From NCBI RefSeq assembly GCF_014207535.1, contig NZ_JACHGK010000011.1, positions 1 through 64,000 of the forward strand: a stretch of DNA of 64,000 nucleotides. The letters are read 5' to 3'. The notes under the pieces are model-generated. The model did not search any database and was not told where the DNA came from. It worked only from the letters and a program-made list of their open reading frames with translations. A program made the translations under genes and the position numbers. This document shows, piece after piece, positions 34,257-43,151 of the stretch. The stretch comes from Bacillus benzoevorans (lineage in GTDB: Bacteria > Bacillota > Bacilli > Bacillales > Cytobacillaceae). How positions within the stretch are numbered: the stretch's first letter is position 1; every line of letters starts with the position of its first letter.

Positions 34257-34317
34257 TGTTATATAACAGTTTATTTTTATTAAATATAATATATAACAGT
34301 TTGTTGTACTTTGTCAA
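34257..34317 (-). promoter_or_regulatory. Promoter with two copies of an operator-like repeat
   Basis: On the minus strand TTGACA (34317-34312) and TATATT (34293-34288) are 18 bp apart. The 12-bp unit AAACTGTTATAT occurs between them (34302-34291) and again 30 bp downstream (34272-34261). There it belongs to the perfect palindrome TGTTATATAACA (34257-34268). This is a typical repressor layout. The regulator is unknown. Confidence 0.6.
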
Positions 34318-34424
34318 TAACATTTACCAAGTTATCTAATTATTTATTATTTTTCAAATCACTTACCTAATCTTCTATTCACAAAAAATCGTGCCTGCAA
34401 TGCCATGTCATTTGCTGTTGTCTA

Positions 34425-35342
34425 TTAGTTATCATGTATAAGTAAAATCAGTTTTCCAAAGGCGTTTGCAAAAGGCAATACAACAAGAGAACAGATCACA
34501 TTAAATAGAAGACTGATATGGGCCAGTTGTACATCAGCCGTCTCTGCCAGCATTGCTCCCGTTTTAGATAACCACTCAATGAACGGAAAAAAGATGAGGA
34601 CACCAAGGACATTTAGCCAGATATGGGCATAGGCTGTCAGCCTTGCCTCCCGACCGCTGCCAATTGCTGCAATAAAAGCATCTACGCATGTACCAATATT
34701 GGAGCCAAGCATAATAGCAACACCCGTATCGATATCCATTGACTCCGATGATAAAAACCCCATAATAATGCCAACGGTGGCAGTACTCGACTGAATGATG
34801 CCGGTAATAATGGTTCCTGTCAAAATACTCCATATGTAACTGTTATCCAAAGTCAATAGCAGCATATCAATGATACCCAGTTGTTTTAAGGGAATCGCCA
34901 GACGTCCGAAGCCGTTCATCGCCATAAAGATAAATGAAATGCCAAGCAGAATCATACCAAAACTTTGAACTTTACCTCTTGGAATAAACAGCAGAATCAA
35001 AGCTAAAATCGTTATCGGAATGATAAAGGATTCAATGTCAAAGGTAATCAGTTCAGTTGTAATAGTTGTTCCGATATTTGTACCTAAAATAATGCCAATT
35101 GACTGAGAAAAAGTCAGCATTTTAGCTGCAATGAGACCAATTGTGATGATCATAACCGCAGAACTGCTTTGTAAAATACAAGTAATCAATATACCAGCTA
35201 AAAAGCTTTTCCAAGTGGCATCTGTAAATTTAGCCAGCCATTCCTTCAGAGCGTCTCCAGATAAATGAAACAGACCGCGTCTTAAAATGGACATCCCCAA
35301 AATAAATAATCCAATTAATAAGATAAATAGAAGCAGAACCAC
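34425..35342 (-). CDS. Na+/phosphate cotransporter family protein (YqeW-like)
   Basis: Membrane protein of the Na/Pi-II family with two inverted repeats. The signature QSSSA (CILQSSSAVMIITIGL) and QSSTA (GIIQSSTATVGIIMG) motifs both occur, each followed by a GTNIGTT/GSNIGTC loop. About eight membrane segments are seen. A GTG at 35342 seven bases behind AGGGGG gives 305 aa, close to B. subtilis YqeW (307), so I prefer it to the longer TTG/ATG frames. It should import phosphate with sodium. The PhoU domain of longer members is absent. Confidence 0.85.
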   Translation of the reverse strand: MVLLLFILLIGLFILGMSILRRGLFHLSGDALKEWLAKFTDATWKSFLAGILITCILQSSSAVMIITIGLIAAKMLTFSQSIGIILGTNIGTTITTELITFDIESFIIPITILALILLFIPRGKVQSFGMILLGISFIFMAMNGFGRLAIPLKQLGIIDMLLLTLDNSYIWSILTGTIITGIIQSSTATVGIIMGFLSSESMDIDTGVAIMLGSNIGTCVDAFIAAIGSGREARLTAYAHIWLNVLGVLIFFPFIEWLSKTGAMLAETADVQLAHISLLFNVICSLVVLPFANAFGKLILLIHDN

Positions 35343-35618
35343 ACTCTCACCCCCTATTACTAAATGATATGGGTTTATGAATATGGACATGTCCCTATTG
35401 AAACTTTTTATTTGCAATAAAGAAAAAGATCCACTTTGAACAAGATTTTGAGGAAAATGATAGAAATTTTGGAATTCATTGGAGATTATCTGTCTTTTCT
35501 ATTACAATAGAGTTAATACTTATTGTTTATTTTTCCATATTGTGGGTAGGCTAGTATGTGTTCGTATAGTTTTGTGAAATGTTTATCAAAGTGAAGAGAA
35601 AGTCAGGGGGTAATCGAT

Positions 35619-35840
35619 TTGGAATTACAAAGAAATATGGAGTTTGAAGTAAAAGCAAGTTTTGTCCCAAATATCAGCAATGCGGATAGTTTGAAGATCC
35701 TTGAGGTTTCAAATGATAGTGTGATTGTACAAATGAATAACTCTGGATGCAGAGGGGTTTTTCCAATGGATCACTTTCAATACTGGATCAGAAGAAGTTC
35801 ATTAATTTATATTCATGACAGTCAGGAGAAAACTTCATAA
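35619..35840 (+). CDS. Hypothetical protein, 73 aa
   Basis: No family recognised. A small soluble protein, predicted beta-rich, with one Cys (NNSGCRGVFPMDHFQYW) and a C-terminal IYIHD. The pattern FEVKASFVPNI..SLKILEVSNDSVIVQM resembles a small OB- or SH3-like barrel. That is a guess from alternation of hydrophobic residues. It begins with TTG eight bases behind GGGGG. A strong bidirectional terminator follows. It is alone on the plus strand between minus-strand genes. Confidence 0.68.
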   Translation: MELQRNMEFEVKASFVPNISNADSLKILEVSNDSVIVQMNNSGCRGVFPMDHFQYWIRRSSLIYIHDSQEKTS

Positions 35841-35860
35841 GTAGCTTAAAAAATAAGGGT

Positions 35861-35908
35861 AGAACTAAAAATAGCACCGTTTTTGCAAACAGTGCTATTT
35901 TTAGTTCT
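35861..35908. terminator. 17-bp hairpin, bidirectional terminator
   Basis: AGAACTAAAAATAGCAC and its exact complement enclose a 14-nt loop. It ends both the 73-aa gene (plus) and the hydrolase gene (minus). Confidence 0.85.
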
Positions 35909-36729
35909 TATCGGTTCAGGAATTGAATAACTTGGTCAGCAAACTCATGGGTTTTTTCAATTTGCACCCAGTGTCCGCAATGCGGGAATACATGTAATTC
36001 AGCTTGCGGCATATGCAATGCCAGTTTCATACTTGTTTCTTCTAAAGGTATGACACGATCCTCTCTGCCGTGAATTAATAGCGCAGGGAAATCAATCGCG
36101 TTCAGTTCATCAATAGTTAATGCCATAGCACCAACATGTCTTTGTCTTGGAGCTGGGAACATAGAAGAAAATGATTCATGGAATCCTGGTTGAATACTGG
36201 ATTTATAGCGCATTTCCACCAAGTCGCCATTTTCAGCCATACTTTGATCGTATGCGAATATTTTGATTAGATTTTTCATATTTTCATGACTTGGTTCATA
36301 GCCCCAAACCGCATCTAATTCAGTCATTTTATGATCAATTCCCATACTGCCCATCATGATTAACTTATTAATTAATTCCGGACGTTTTTTCGCGATATGC
36401 AGTGCGATAGCACCACCGAAAGAATTCCCAATAATCGATACTTTCTTTTCACCGACTGCATCAAGAAAATCGATCATATGATCAGCCCATACATGGATAT
36501 TGTACTCTTGTCCTTCAGGTCTATCTGTATATCCGAAACCGACTACATCTGGTGCATAAAGGTGAAAATGTTTTGAAAGAATTGGGAAAACAAGGCGCCA
36601 GTTCGCCCATGCAGATACTCCCGGACCTGAACCATGAATTAATAGTACTGCTTCCCCTTGTCCATCTTCATGATAATGTGTGTTAAGCCCTTTAACATCA
36701 ATAAATTTTCCTTCTTCTACTGTTGCCAT
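35908..36729 (-). CDS. Alpha/beta hydrolase, meta-cleavage product hydrolase type
   Basis: A 273-aa cytosolic hydrolase closely patterned on 2-hydroxymuconate-semialdehyde hydrolases (DmpD/XylF/BphD). It shows HGSGPGVSAWANWR (oxyanion hole), DVVGFGYTDRPEG, the nucleophile elbow GNSFGG, Asp in HGREDRVIP and His in HCGHWVQIE. Such enzymes cleave C-C bonds of ring-cleavage products of catechol-type compounds. No ring-cleavage dioxygenase is in the window. The GlcG/HbpS-like gene next door also occurs in aromatic operons. GGAGG precedes the ATG. Confidence 0.82.
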   Translation of the reverse strand: MATVEEGKFIDVKGLNTHYHEDGQGEAVLLIHGSGPGVSAWANWRLVFPILSKHFHLYAPDVVGFGYTDRPEGQEYNIHVWADHMIDFLDAVGEKKVSIIGNSFGGAIALHIAKKRPELINKLIMMGSMGIDHKMTELDAVWGYEPSHENMKNLIKIFAYDQSMAENGDLVEMRYKSSIQPGFHESFSSMFPAPRQRHVGAMALTIDELNAIDFPALLIHGREDRVIPLEETSMKLALHMPQAELHVFPHCGHWVQIEKTHEFADQVIQFLNR

Positions 36730-37063
36730 AATTAAATTTCCTCCATTCCAATATTTATTCTTTGTTTAAGCAAAATTACTTTTTCACAATAATAGTCATA
36801 AGGCACAATATAAAGGTTTCCCACTACCAATATTGCGTATTCTTTTTTTGCCAAAACAAATCATTGAAAAGTTCCCCATGTTTGTAAAACAGTTCACTTA
36901 ATAAGATTCGACATTTTTCTTCTAAAACCTTCTAATTTCGATTATTTTTTTCAAATATTATCGTTTGTATATCAATTCACAAAATATAATAAATAAAATC
37001 TTGAATAAAGATTAAAAAGGCAAAAAATATTTTTATTATTATGTTAATCGAATAATTCGAATA
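36730..37063. other. Intergenic region, no gene seen
   Basis: AT-rich spacer of about 330 nt upstream of the hydrolase gene. It should hold that gene's promoter, but no convincing -35/-10 pair or sigma-54 element stands out. Nothing else is recognised before the terminator at 37064. Confidence 0.5.
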
Positions 37064-37142
37064 AAAAAATGAAGAAGCAATGTTTTGTATTGGGATACTC
37101 CACCACAACGGCACAATACTCGCAGTCTATTACTTCTTCATT
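37064..37142 (-). terminator. Large-loop terminator behind the GlcG/HbpS-like gene
   Basis: On the minus strand AATGAAGAAGTAAT and ATTGCTTCTTCATT pair over 14 bp (one U-G) around a 47-nt loop with an inner TATTG/CAATA stem. Seven T residues follow. The loop is unusually long for a terminator. Confidence 0.65.
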
Positions 37143-37173
37143 CTCACTAATCATAATGAAATTAAGGATAAAG

Positions 37174-37611
37174 TTATTCAGCCAGTTTCGCATTCAGTTC
37201 AAAAACTTCTAAACCTGCTTTTGCACATATCACATCTTCTTCAGAAGTCCCGCCGGATACTCCAATTCCGCCTACAATCACTCCATTAAAGAAAAGTGGA
37301 ATCCCCCCGCCAAATACGACGAGTTTATTGGTGTGCACGATCCCTGTTAAAAGAGCCGGTTCATCTTTAATCATCGAATACCATTCATCCGTAGCTTTTC
37401 CAAAAGCTGCAGCTGTGTAAGCTTTATTTTGAGCGATCTCAGAGCTTAATAGTGCTGCTTCATCCATACGCATAAATGCTTTTAAATTTGCACCCTCATC
37501 CACTATTGCCGCGTTGATTTTAATCCCCAGTTCATCCGCTTTATTACAAATCGCATTTAGCATATCGAATGACAATAAACGAGTTAAAGCATATTTTTGA
37601 TATAAACTCAT
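37174..37611 (-). CDS. GlcG/HbpS-family (DUF336) protein
   Basis: A 145-aa protein of the GlcG/HbpS/PduO-C family. It shows IVDEGANLKAFMRMDEA, IAQNKAYTAAAFGKAT, GGGIPLFFNGVIVGGIGVSG and a final EEDVICAKAGLEVFE. Members bind heme, cobalamin or iron and accompany glycolate, diol or aromatic pathways. No signal peptide is present, so it is cytosolic here, unlike secreted HbpS. It has its own terminator 32 nt downstream, and the hydrolase gene at 35908 lies beyond. The pairing suggests a shared catabolic role. That is inference. Confidence 0.85.
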   Translation of the reverse strand: MSLYQKYALTRLLSFDMLNAICNKADELGIKINAAIVDEGANLKAFMRMDEAALLSSEIAQNKAYTAAAFGKATDEWYSMIKDEPALLTGIVHTNKLVVFGGGIPLFFNGVIVGGIGVSGGTSEEDVICAKAGLEVFELNAKLAE

Positions 37612-37755
37612 CTTTCCTCCACTCCCCCAATGATATTTGCTTCATTTAATTTATATAGTAATTATATTATTAAAATAGCATGTTAAAATTTCATTATTGC
37701 TTTATACGCAACAAAAACATCATTATTTCGAAACAATTTTGAATATTGCTCCTCA

Positions 37756-38178
37756 TTATTTTACAATCATTACTGGACATTTTACCCGTTTGACTACTTT
37801 ATGGCTGACACCTCCAAGAACCATCTCTTGAAGGGCATTTAATCCTCTGCTTCCCAGGACGACTAAATCAAAATCATTTTCGTTGGCATAGGTGACAATA
37901 GTTTGCCCTGGTTCCCCGTGCTTAATGATCGTTTTACTATTCACATCTGCGGCTGAAATTTTCCCTTCTGTTAACTGCAGACGGCGTTTTCGTTCCTCGT
38001 TAATACTTTCCTGATCGATACTGCGAAGAACATCGTTTTTCTCTGTTTCAAAATCAACTACATAGACAATTTCAATAATAGCATCCGGGCCTGCCAGCTT
38101 TGCGATTTCCGCAGCCTTACCTGCGGCTCTTAATGCATGTTCAGAACCATCTGCTGCTAAAAGGATTTTCTTAAACAT
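37756..38178 (-). CDS. Universal stress protein UspA family
   Basis: A 140-aa cytosolic nucleotide-binding protein. KILLAADGSEHALRAA begins the fold. The ATP-binding motif G-x2-G-x9-G-S appears as GSRGLNALQEMVLGGVSHKV, followed by the closing strand CPVMIVK. The start ATG at 38178 lies nine bases behind GGAGGAGG. A longer in-frame start upstream is inside the ribosome site region and rejected. It is monocistronic. Usp proteins respond to growth arrest or energy stress. No specific role is visible. Confidence 0.9.
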   Translation of the reverse strand: MFKKILLAADGSEHALRAAGKAAEIAKLAGPDAIIEIVYVVDFETEKNDVLRSIDQESINEERKRRLQLTEGKISAADVNSKTIIKHGEPGQTIVTYANENDFDLVVLGSRGLNALQEMVLGGVSHKVVKRVKCPVMIVK

Positions 38179-38330
38179 ACGATAACCTCCTCCTATTGCC
38201 AATAAAGTATGTATCCCTAACGAGCAAATGAATGGGATCTTTTAACCATATTATATAATACCTATCTTTTTTAGTATTGAAATTTTCAAATAAAAATATG
38301 TCATTTAGCAAAACAAATGAAAATATAGAA

Positions 38331-38360
38331 GGAGCTGTCCGAAAAGCAAGGGACAGCCCC
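38331..38360 (-). terminator. Terminator of xpaC-yaaN
   Basis: GGAGCTGTCC and GGACAGCCCC pair over 10 bp (one G-U on the minus strand) with a 10-nt loop, 13 nt behind the yaaN stop. TTCTATATTTT follows. Confidence 0.7.
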
Positions 38361-38372
38361 GTTCTTAAAATA

Positions 38373-39536
38373 CTAATATTTATTTTTTAAATTAAGCAGT
38401 TTTTGTTTTAATTCTTGTTCCATCGAGATCAATTCCTGTTCAGCCTGATGCCGTTTGGTTCGGCCTTCTGCCTGAATCCGGAGTGTTTCCTCTAATGTAG
38501 AAACAAGATTTTCCTGGGTTTTCTTTAATGTTTCAATATCCACTACACCGCGTTCATTTTCCTTTGCTGTTTCGATCGAATTCATTTTCAGCATTTCTGA
38601 ATTTTTTAACAGCAGTTCATTTGTTGTCTTCGATACTTGTTTTTGCGCTTCTACCGCATGGCGTTGGCGAATCAATGTGAGGGCGATGGCAATTTGATTC
38701 TTCCACAGCGGTATCGCAGTCATAATGGAGGATTGAATTTTTTCGGCCAAAGCCTGGTTGGTGTTTTGAATCAAACGAATCTGCGGTGCACTTTGTGTGG
38801 TAATTTGCCTCGATACCTTTAAATCATAAATCCGCTTGTCCAGCCGTTCGGCAAATTGCATCATATCATTCGCTTCCTGCACCTGCATTTGGTCCTGGCT
38901 TTGTTCAGCCGCAAGTTTCAGTCCCGGAATCACGTTATCCCTCAACTGCTCCAGCTTCGCTTCACCAGCAGCAATAAATATATTTAATGTAAGAAAATAT
39001 TCTTTATTCTTTTCATATAATTCTTCCAAGAGCATATTATCTGTCAATAAAGCATTTTTACAATGCTCCAGCTTAACCGTAATCCGGTCAATTTGCGCAC
39101 CTGTCTTTTGATATTTCGATAAAATTTCTTGTACAGACCCGGATATTTTTCCAAACAGCCTCGAGAAAAGTCCGCGTTTCTCCGGTGATAATTCATCTGG
39201 ATTCACATTGTCCAGTTTGCTCATTAATTCCCCTAGAATGACGCCAATTTCTCCTACATCCTTGTTCTGTACATGCTCCAGCATGGAATGTGAAAAATTC
39301 AAGAGCTTTGATTGCGCCTGTGTTCCGTATTGAATAATGGCCTGATGGTTGCGTGTATCGATTTGATCCGCTAACTGCAATGCTTTCTGTCTATTGTCGT
39401 CGGAGAGTGTATCAATAATTCTCATTGGTTTAGGCTCAGCTTTTTGCACAGATCTAGCGGGATTCATAATTTCTATATCACCGAATGGATTGTTTAATAA
39501 ATCCTCCATTTCTTTTCCCATTTTCTGCTCAGACAT
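38373..39536 (-). CDS. yaaN: TelA/KlaA-family toxic anion resistance protein (YaaN)
   Basis: A 387-aa, almost entirely helical, cytosolic protein of the TelA family (PF05816), the length of B. subtilis YaaN (386). The N-terminal FGDIEI segment is followed by long coiled coils, ending in a Lys/Glu/Gln-rich tail. GLFSRLFGKISGSVQEILSK and RLIQNTNQALAEKIQSSIM are typical. The family is linked to tellurite resistance and cell-envelope stress, but the biochemical role is unknown. It lies 3 nt behind xpaC with AGGAGG in front. The xpaC-yaaN order matches B. subtilis. Confidence 0.9.
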   Translation of the reverse strand: MSEQKMGKEMEDLLNNPFGDIEIMNPARSVQKAEPKPMRIIDTLSDDNRQKALQLADQIDTRNHQAIIQYGTQAQSKLLNFSHSMLEHVQNKDVGEIGVILGELMSKLDNVNPDELSPEKRGLFSRLFGKISGSVQEILSKYQKTGAQIDRITVKLEHCKNALLTDNMLLEELYEKNKEYFLTLNIFIAAGEAKLEQLRDNVIPGLKLAAEQSQDQMQVQEANDMMQFAERLDKRIYDLKVSRQITTQSAPQIRLIQNTNQALAEKIQSSIMTAIPLWKNQIAIALTLIRQRHAVEAQKQVSKTTNELLLKNSEMLKMNSIETAKENERGVVDIETLKKTQENLVSTLEETLRIQAEGRTKRHQAEQELISMEQELKQKLLNLKNKY

Positions 39537-39539
39537 CTA

Positions 39540-40184
39540 TTATTTCCTCCTATCTTCAATCTCCAAAGGCCGTTTTTGTAATTCCTGTTTGGCCACGTCC
39601 AACTCAAATTGCAGGTGGTCGATATCATCTTCAAGAACAATATATAAATCCTTTTCCAATGTATCTGTAAGCTGGTTGATCGTTACTTTCGTTTCTTTAA
39701 GGGAATCAGCCAATTCAGGAGTTTTGGAAGGCTGCGAATTTAAAAACGCATATTTCTCTGATAATTCCACTATGGAATCTAAATGGGAATAATAAAAGCG
39801 TTCAGCCTGAAAAAAACGTTTTGGTTCCTTTTTTGTAATGAAATAAATTCGATTGACAACCCGAATGATATCGATATTTTGCTTCATATTAGATAAAGAA
39901 CGTCCGCGGATAAACGCTTTTTGCAAGCGATTAATTTTCAGCTTCGCTTCTTTTAAATTCCTCTTTATATACTGATATTCCCTTCTTGTTAACCCATTGC
40001 TCCGCAGAAATTGACGTCTATTAACCCACTTAAGCGTGAAGAATACCGCCATTCCGCTGACCAGACCATATAAAAGCGATATGACAATATCTTCATGAAA
40101 GGCTAAAAAGCTAATGGCCCAAACCAAAACAGAAACAAATCCGCCTGCAGCAGAGCGTAATACAAATTGGAAAAATGATTTCAT
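39540..40184 (-). CDS. xpaC: XpaC-family membrane protein
   Basis: A 214-aa protein with two N-terminal membrane segments (about residues 10-30 and 34-52) and a cytosolic helical domain with RREYQYIKRNLKEAKLKINR. It fits the XpaC family (named for 5-bromo-4-chloroindolyl phosphate hydrolysis, PF10112). No phosphatase motif is evident, and the enzymatic label is doubtful. Together with YaaN it forms a conserved two-gene unit, so the two probably act in one complex at the membrane. Confidence 0.85.
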   Translation of the reverse strand: MKSFFQFVLRSAAGGFVSVLVWAISFLAFHEDIVISLLYGLVSGMAVFFTLKWVNRRQFLRSNGLTRREYQYIKRNLKEAKLKINRLQKAFIRGRSLSNMKQNIDIIRVVNRIYFITKKEPKRFFQAERFYYSHLDSIVELSEKYAFLNSQPSKTPELADSLKETKVTINQLTDTLEKDLYIVLEDDIDHLQFELDVAKQELQKRPLEIEDRRK

Positions 40185-40348
40185 AAAAAATCAACTCCTG
40201 TCGAATGGCATATCTATTATACGATTAAAATCATATGAAGGTTTCATCTTTATTTTAAGCGGTCTCCATTAGAAATGCTACATGTTTGCAATAAAATGGA
40301 TACTGCGCTGTAGCTTGATCTACGTCTTGAGACTGAGTAAATAAAACG

Positions 40349-40381
40349 AAAAAACCTGGCTTCTTTGAAAAGAAACCAGGT
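40349..40381 (-). terminator. Terminator of the cysH operon
   Basis: ACCTGG..TTCTT pairs with AAGAA..CCAGGT with one mismatch. Six T residues follow on the minus strand. It marks the end of the operon 84 nt behind sumT. Confidence 0.8.
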
Positions 40382-40464
40382 GATCTTTCTGTTAATCTAT
40401 TTAATCGCTCTAAAAGAATTCTAATTGGTTAATAGACCAGGCGTGGCAATGGTAAATCTGATTA

Positions 40465-41244
40465 TTAAAGAGCATCATTTATGAGCAGGGGCTCATTTAA
40501 TCCCCATTGTTCAAACCAATTGATTTTTTCACGAAGCTTAACCACTTCTCCAATGACAATCATACAAGGATTGGTTACATTTTCTCGCAAAGCTGACTCA
40601 TAAGCAGAACCAAGTGTACTGATGACTGTCTTTTGTTTTTGCAACGTCCCCCATTGGATAAAGGCAATCGGTGTTTCGGGGCTTTTCCCGCATTGCAGGA
40701 GTCTTTCCTGGATGCGCGGCAGGTTTTTTACTCCCATATAAATAGCAATCGTATCTACCCCGCTGGCCAGGGTTTCCCATTTAATCCGGTCTTCTTCAAA
40801 GTTCTTGCTGTGACCTGTTACAAAGGCAAACGAGGAACTGATGTCCCTGTGAGTTAAGGGAATTCCTGCATAGGCAGAAGCAGCAATACCGGATGTAATA
40901 CCAGGTACAATTTCAAACTCTACGCTGTTTTTTGCGAGAAACTCTGCTTCCTCACCGCCTCGTCCAAAAACAAACGGATCCCCGCCCTTTAATCTAGTCA
41001 CTGTTTTTCCCTTTTTGGCATGTTTTACTAATAAATGATTGATAGTTTCCTGCTGTAATACATGATAATTAGGAAGTTTACCGCAAAATATTAATTCCGC
41101 ATCAACTCTTGCATATTGCAAAATTTTCTCATTTACCAAACGATCATAAAGAATGACATCTGCTTTTTTTATGCACTTTAACCCTTTTAGAGTAATTAAT
41201 TCAGGATCACCAGGTCCTGCTCCGACTAAAAATACTTTTGCCAC
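40465..41244 (-). CDS. sumT: Uroporphyrinogen-III C-methyltransferase (SUMT)
   Basis: Transfers two methyl groups from SAM to uroporphyrinogen III to give precorrin-2, on the way to siroheme for sulfite reductase. The 259-aa protein shows VFLVGAGPGDPELITLKG, the GGDPFVFGRGGEE loop, VPGITSGIAASAYAGIPLTHRD and the late AIYMGVKNL. I start at GTG 41244 because the family begins M-x-K-V-x-L-V-G-A-G-P-G. GGAGGG is rather close to it. In B. subtilis this gene (ylnD) is followed by ylnE and ylnF. Neither follows here. Confidence 0.9.
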   Translation of the reverse strand: MAKVFLVGAGPGDPELITLKGLKCIKKADVILYDRLVNEKILQYARVDAELIFCGKLPNYHVLQQETINHLLVKHAKKGKTVTRLKGGDPFVFGRGGEEAEFLAKNSVEFEIVPGITSGIAASAYAGIPLTHRDISSSFAFVTGHSKNFEEDRIKWETLASGVDTIAIYMGVKNLPRIQERLLQCGKSPETPIAFIQWGTLQKQKTVISTLGSAYESALRENVTNPCMIVIGEVVKLREKINWFEQWGLNEPLLINDAL

Positions 41245-41320
41245 TGCCCTCCAACCTTCCATTTATATAAATGGATAAACCATGTCATTGTAAATTGACA
41301 TGGTTTATCAAAGAACTTTC

Positions 41321-41920
41321 TTAGATCAGTCCTTGTTGCTTTAAATATTGAAATACAATTTCCACACTTTCTTCAATGCTTTGGCTATTTGTTTCAATCA
41401 CCAGTTCCGGATTTTCAGGCTCTTCATATGGAGAGTTGATCCCGGTAAAGTCTTTTATGATTCCTTGTCTAGCTTTAGCATAAAGCCCCTTCGGATCACG
41501 CTCTTCACACGTATCAATCGGGCATTTTACAAATACTTCAATGAATTCTTTATCTTGAAGCAAGTCACGCACTAAATTGCGGTCTGCTTTGAAAGGAGAG
41601 ATAAAAGCCGTTAACACAACCTGCCCGCTGTCAACAAAAAGCTTTGCCACTTCACCGATTCTACGGATATTTTCCGTCCGATCCTCTTCAGAAAAACCAA
41701 GATCCTTATTTAATCCATGACGAATATTATCTCCGTCTAATACATAGTTTCTAACGTCTTCATGATAAAGCTTGCTGGCAACAGCATTGGCCAAGGTGGA
41801 TTTTCCAGACCCGGACAATCCGGTAAACCAAATGACAAAACTGTTATGTCCATTTTGCTTTCTTCGCTCTTCTTTTGTTAATGATTGTTCATGCCAAACA
41901 ATATTTGTATTTTTCCCCAT
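41321..41920 (-). CDS. cysC: Adenylyl-sulfate kinase
   Basis: Phosphorylates APS to PAPS in sulfate assimilation. The P-loop GLSGSGKST (near residue 35), the [20 protein letters not shown] motif for APS binding, ISPFKADR and [21 protein letters not shown] are all present, so the enzyme looks active. I use the ATG at 41920, nine bases behind GGGGG (199 aa). The earlier ATG is only three bases from it. It lies between sat and sumT in the operon. Confidence 0.93.
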   Translation of the reverse strand: MGKNTNIVWHEQSLTKEERRKQNGHNSFVIWFTGLSGSGKSTLANAVASKLYHEDVRNYVLDGDNIRHGLNKDLGFSEEDRTENIRRIGEVAKLFVDSGQVVLTAFISPFKADRNLVRDLLQDKEFIEVFVKCPIDTCEERDPKGLYAKARQGIIKDFTGINSPYEEPENPELVIETNSQSIEESVEIVFQYLKQQGLI

Positions 41921-41938
41921 CTTCATTTTCCCCCTTTA

Positions 41939-43087
41939 TTATGATTGAACCGCGTGCCTTCTTAATCCTTCAATCAGAATTTCAACCACTTCTTTACGGC
42001 TGAATGTACTTGGAGGAATTTCTCCATTGCGTAATAATTCTCTTACTTTTGTACCTGATAAAATGACATGATCTTCCTTGCCATGCGGGCAGGTTTTAGC
42101 TGAAGCCATATTTTCGCATTTTGTGCAATAAAAACTATGCTCAAAGAATAACAAGGTGATTCCAAGCTCTTCTGCAGTAAAATTGCTAAATATTTTTTGT
42201 GCGTCATAAGTTCCGTAATAGTTGCCAACACCCGCATGGTCACGTCCAACAATAAAATGAGTGCAGCCGTAATTTTTTCTGACCATCGCATGGAAAATAG
42301 CTTCCCTTGGACCTGCATAACGCATAGCTGCTGGGAATACGGCTAAAAATACCCGATCAAGCGGATAATAGTTTTTCAATAATACTTGATAGCTTTCCAT
42401 TCTGACGTCTGCAGGGATGTCATCAGATTTTGTTTCACCGACAAGAGGATTCAAAAATAAACCGTCAACGGTTTCTAACGCTGTTTTTTGAATATACTCA
42501 TGGGCGCGATGCACCGGATTTCTGGTTTGGAAACCGACAACCGTTTTCCATCCTTTACTTAGAAATACTTCCCTTGTTTGCACGGGATCTAAATGGAACT
42601 CACTAAATTGTTCGCGCTCAATTCGTTTAACAAGGGTAATTTTTCCGCCAATATATACATTCCCGCGGCTGAGCATTTTAGCCACACCTGGGTGTGCAAG
42701 TTCAGTTGTACCATAAACTAATTCTGCTTCCTTTTGTTTATCAGGTACATAGATATCGGATACGGTAATCACTCCGTAAGTAGACCCTTCATAATCCAAG
42801 CGGAGCTCATCGCCGACAGCGATTGATTGGGCTTTTTCTTCAGAAACTGGCAATGTAATCGGAATACTCCAAACATATCCTGAATCGAGACGCATTTGAT
42901 TTACAACACTTTCATAATCCTTTTGACCAAGAAAGCCTTCGATTGGGCTATATGCTCCAGTACCAATCAACTCTAAGTCACTTAAGCTGATATTGTCTAA
43001 TTCAATTGAATTGGCAATATGTGAATAATCAAATTCCTTATTCCAACGGTTAATTAAAACTCCCCCATGCGGTGTACTTAATGCCAT
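41939..43087 (-). CDS. sat: Sulfate adenylyltransferase
   Basis: ATP sulfurylase making APS from sulfate and ATP. The PUA-like N-terminal domain (about 1-160) is followed by the catalytic domain with [15 protein letters not shown], containing the QxRN and HxxH motifs, then [22 protein letters not shown] zinc-type Cys set lies in [18 protein letters not shown]. Starting at 43087 behind AGGAGG gives 382 aa, exactly the B. subtilis Sat length. The frame upstream of that overlaps cysP and is not used. Confidence 0.95.
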   Translation of the reverse strand: MALSTPHGGVLINRWNKEFDYSHIANSIELDNISLSDLELIGTGAYSPIEGFLGQKDYESVVNQMRLDSGYVWSIPITLPVSEEKAQSIAVGDELRLDYEGSTYGVITVSDIYVPDKQKEAELVYGTTELAHPGVAKMLSRGNVYIGGKITLVKRIEREQFSEFHLDPVQTREVFLSKGWKTVVGFQTRNPVHRAHEYIQKTALETVDGLFLNPLVGETKSDDIPADVRMESYQVLLKNYYPLDRVFLAVFPAAMRYAGPREAIFHAMVRKNYGCTHFIVGRDHAGVGNYYGTYDAQKIFSNFTAEELGITLLFFEHSFYCTKCENMASAKTCPHGKEDHVILSGTKVRELLRNGEIPPSTFSRKEVVEILIEGLRRHAVQS

Positions 43088-43151
43088 TACAAAATTCCTC
43101 CTATATATGATCCATATAAATTTAATGGGTTTTAAAGAAAATGAAATATAG

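Noticed and set aside
36730..37173. Sigma-54 promoter (TGGCAC-N5-TTGC) upstream of the meta-cleavage-type hydrolase
   Set aside because: Only partial TGG/GC matches. No correctly spaced pair.
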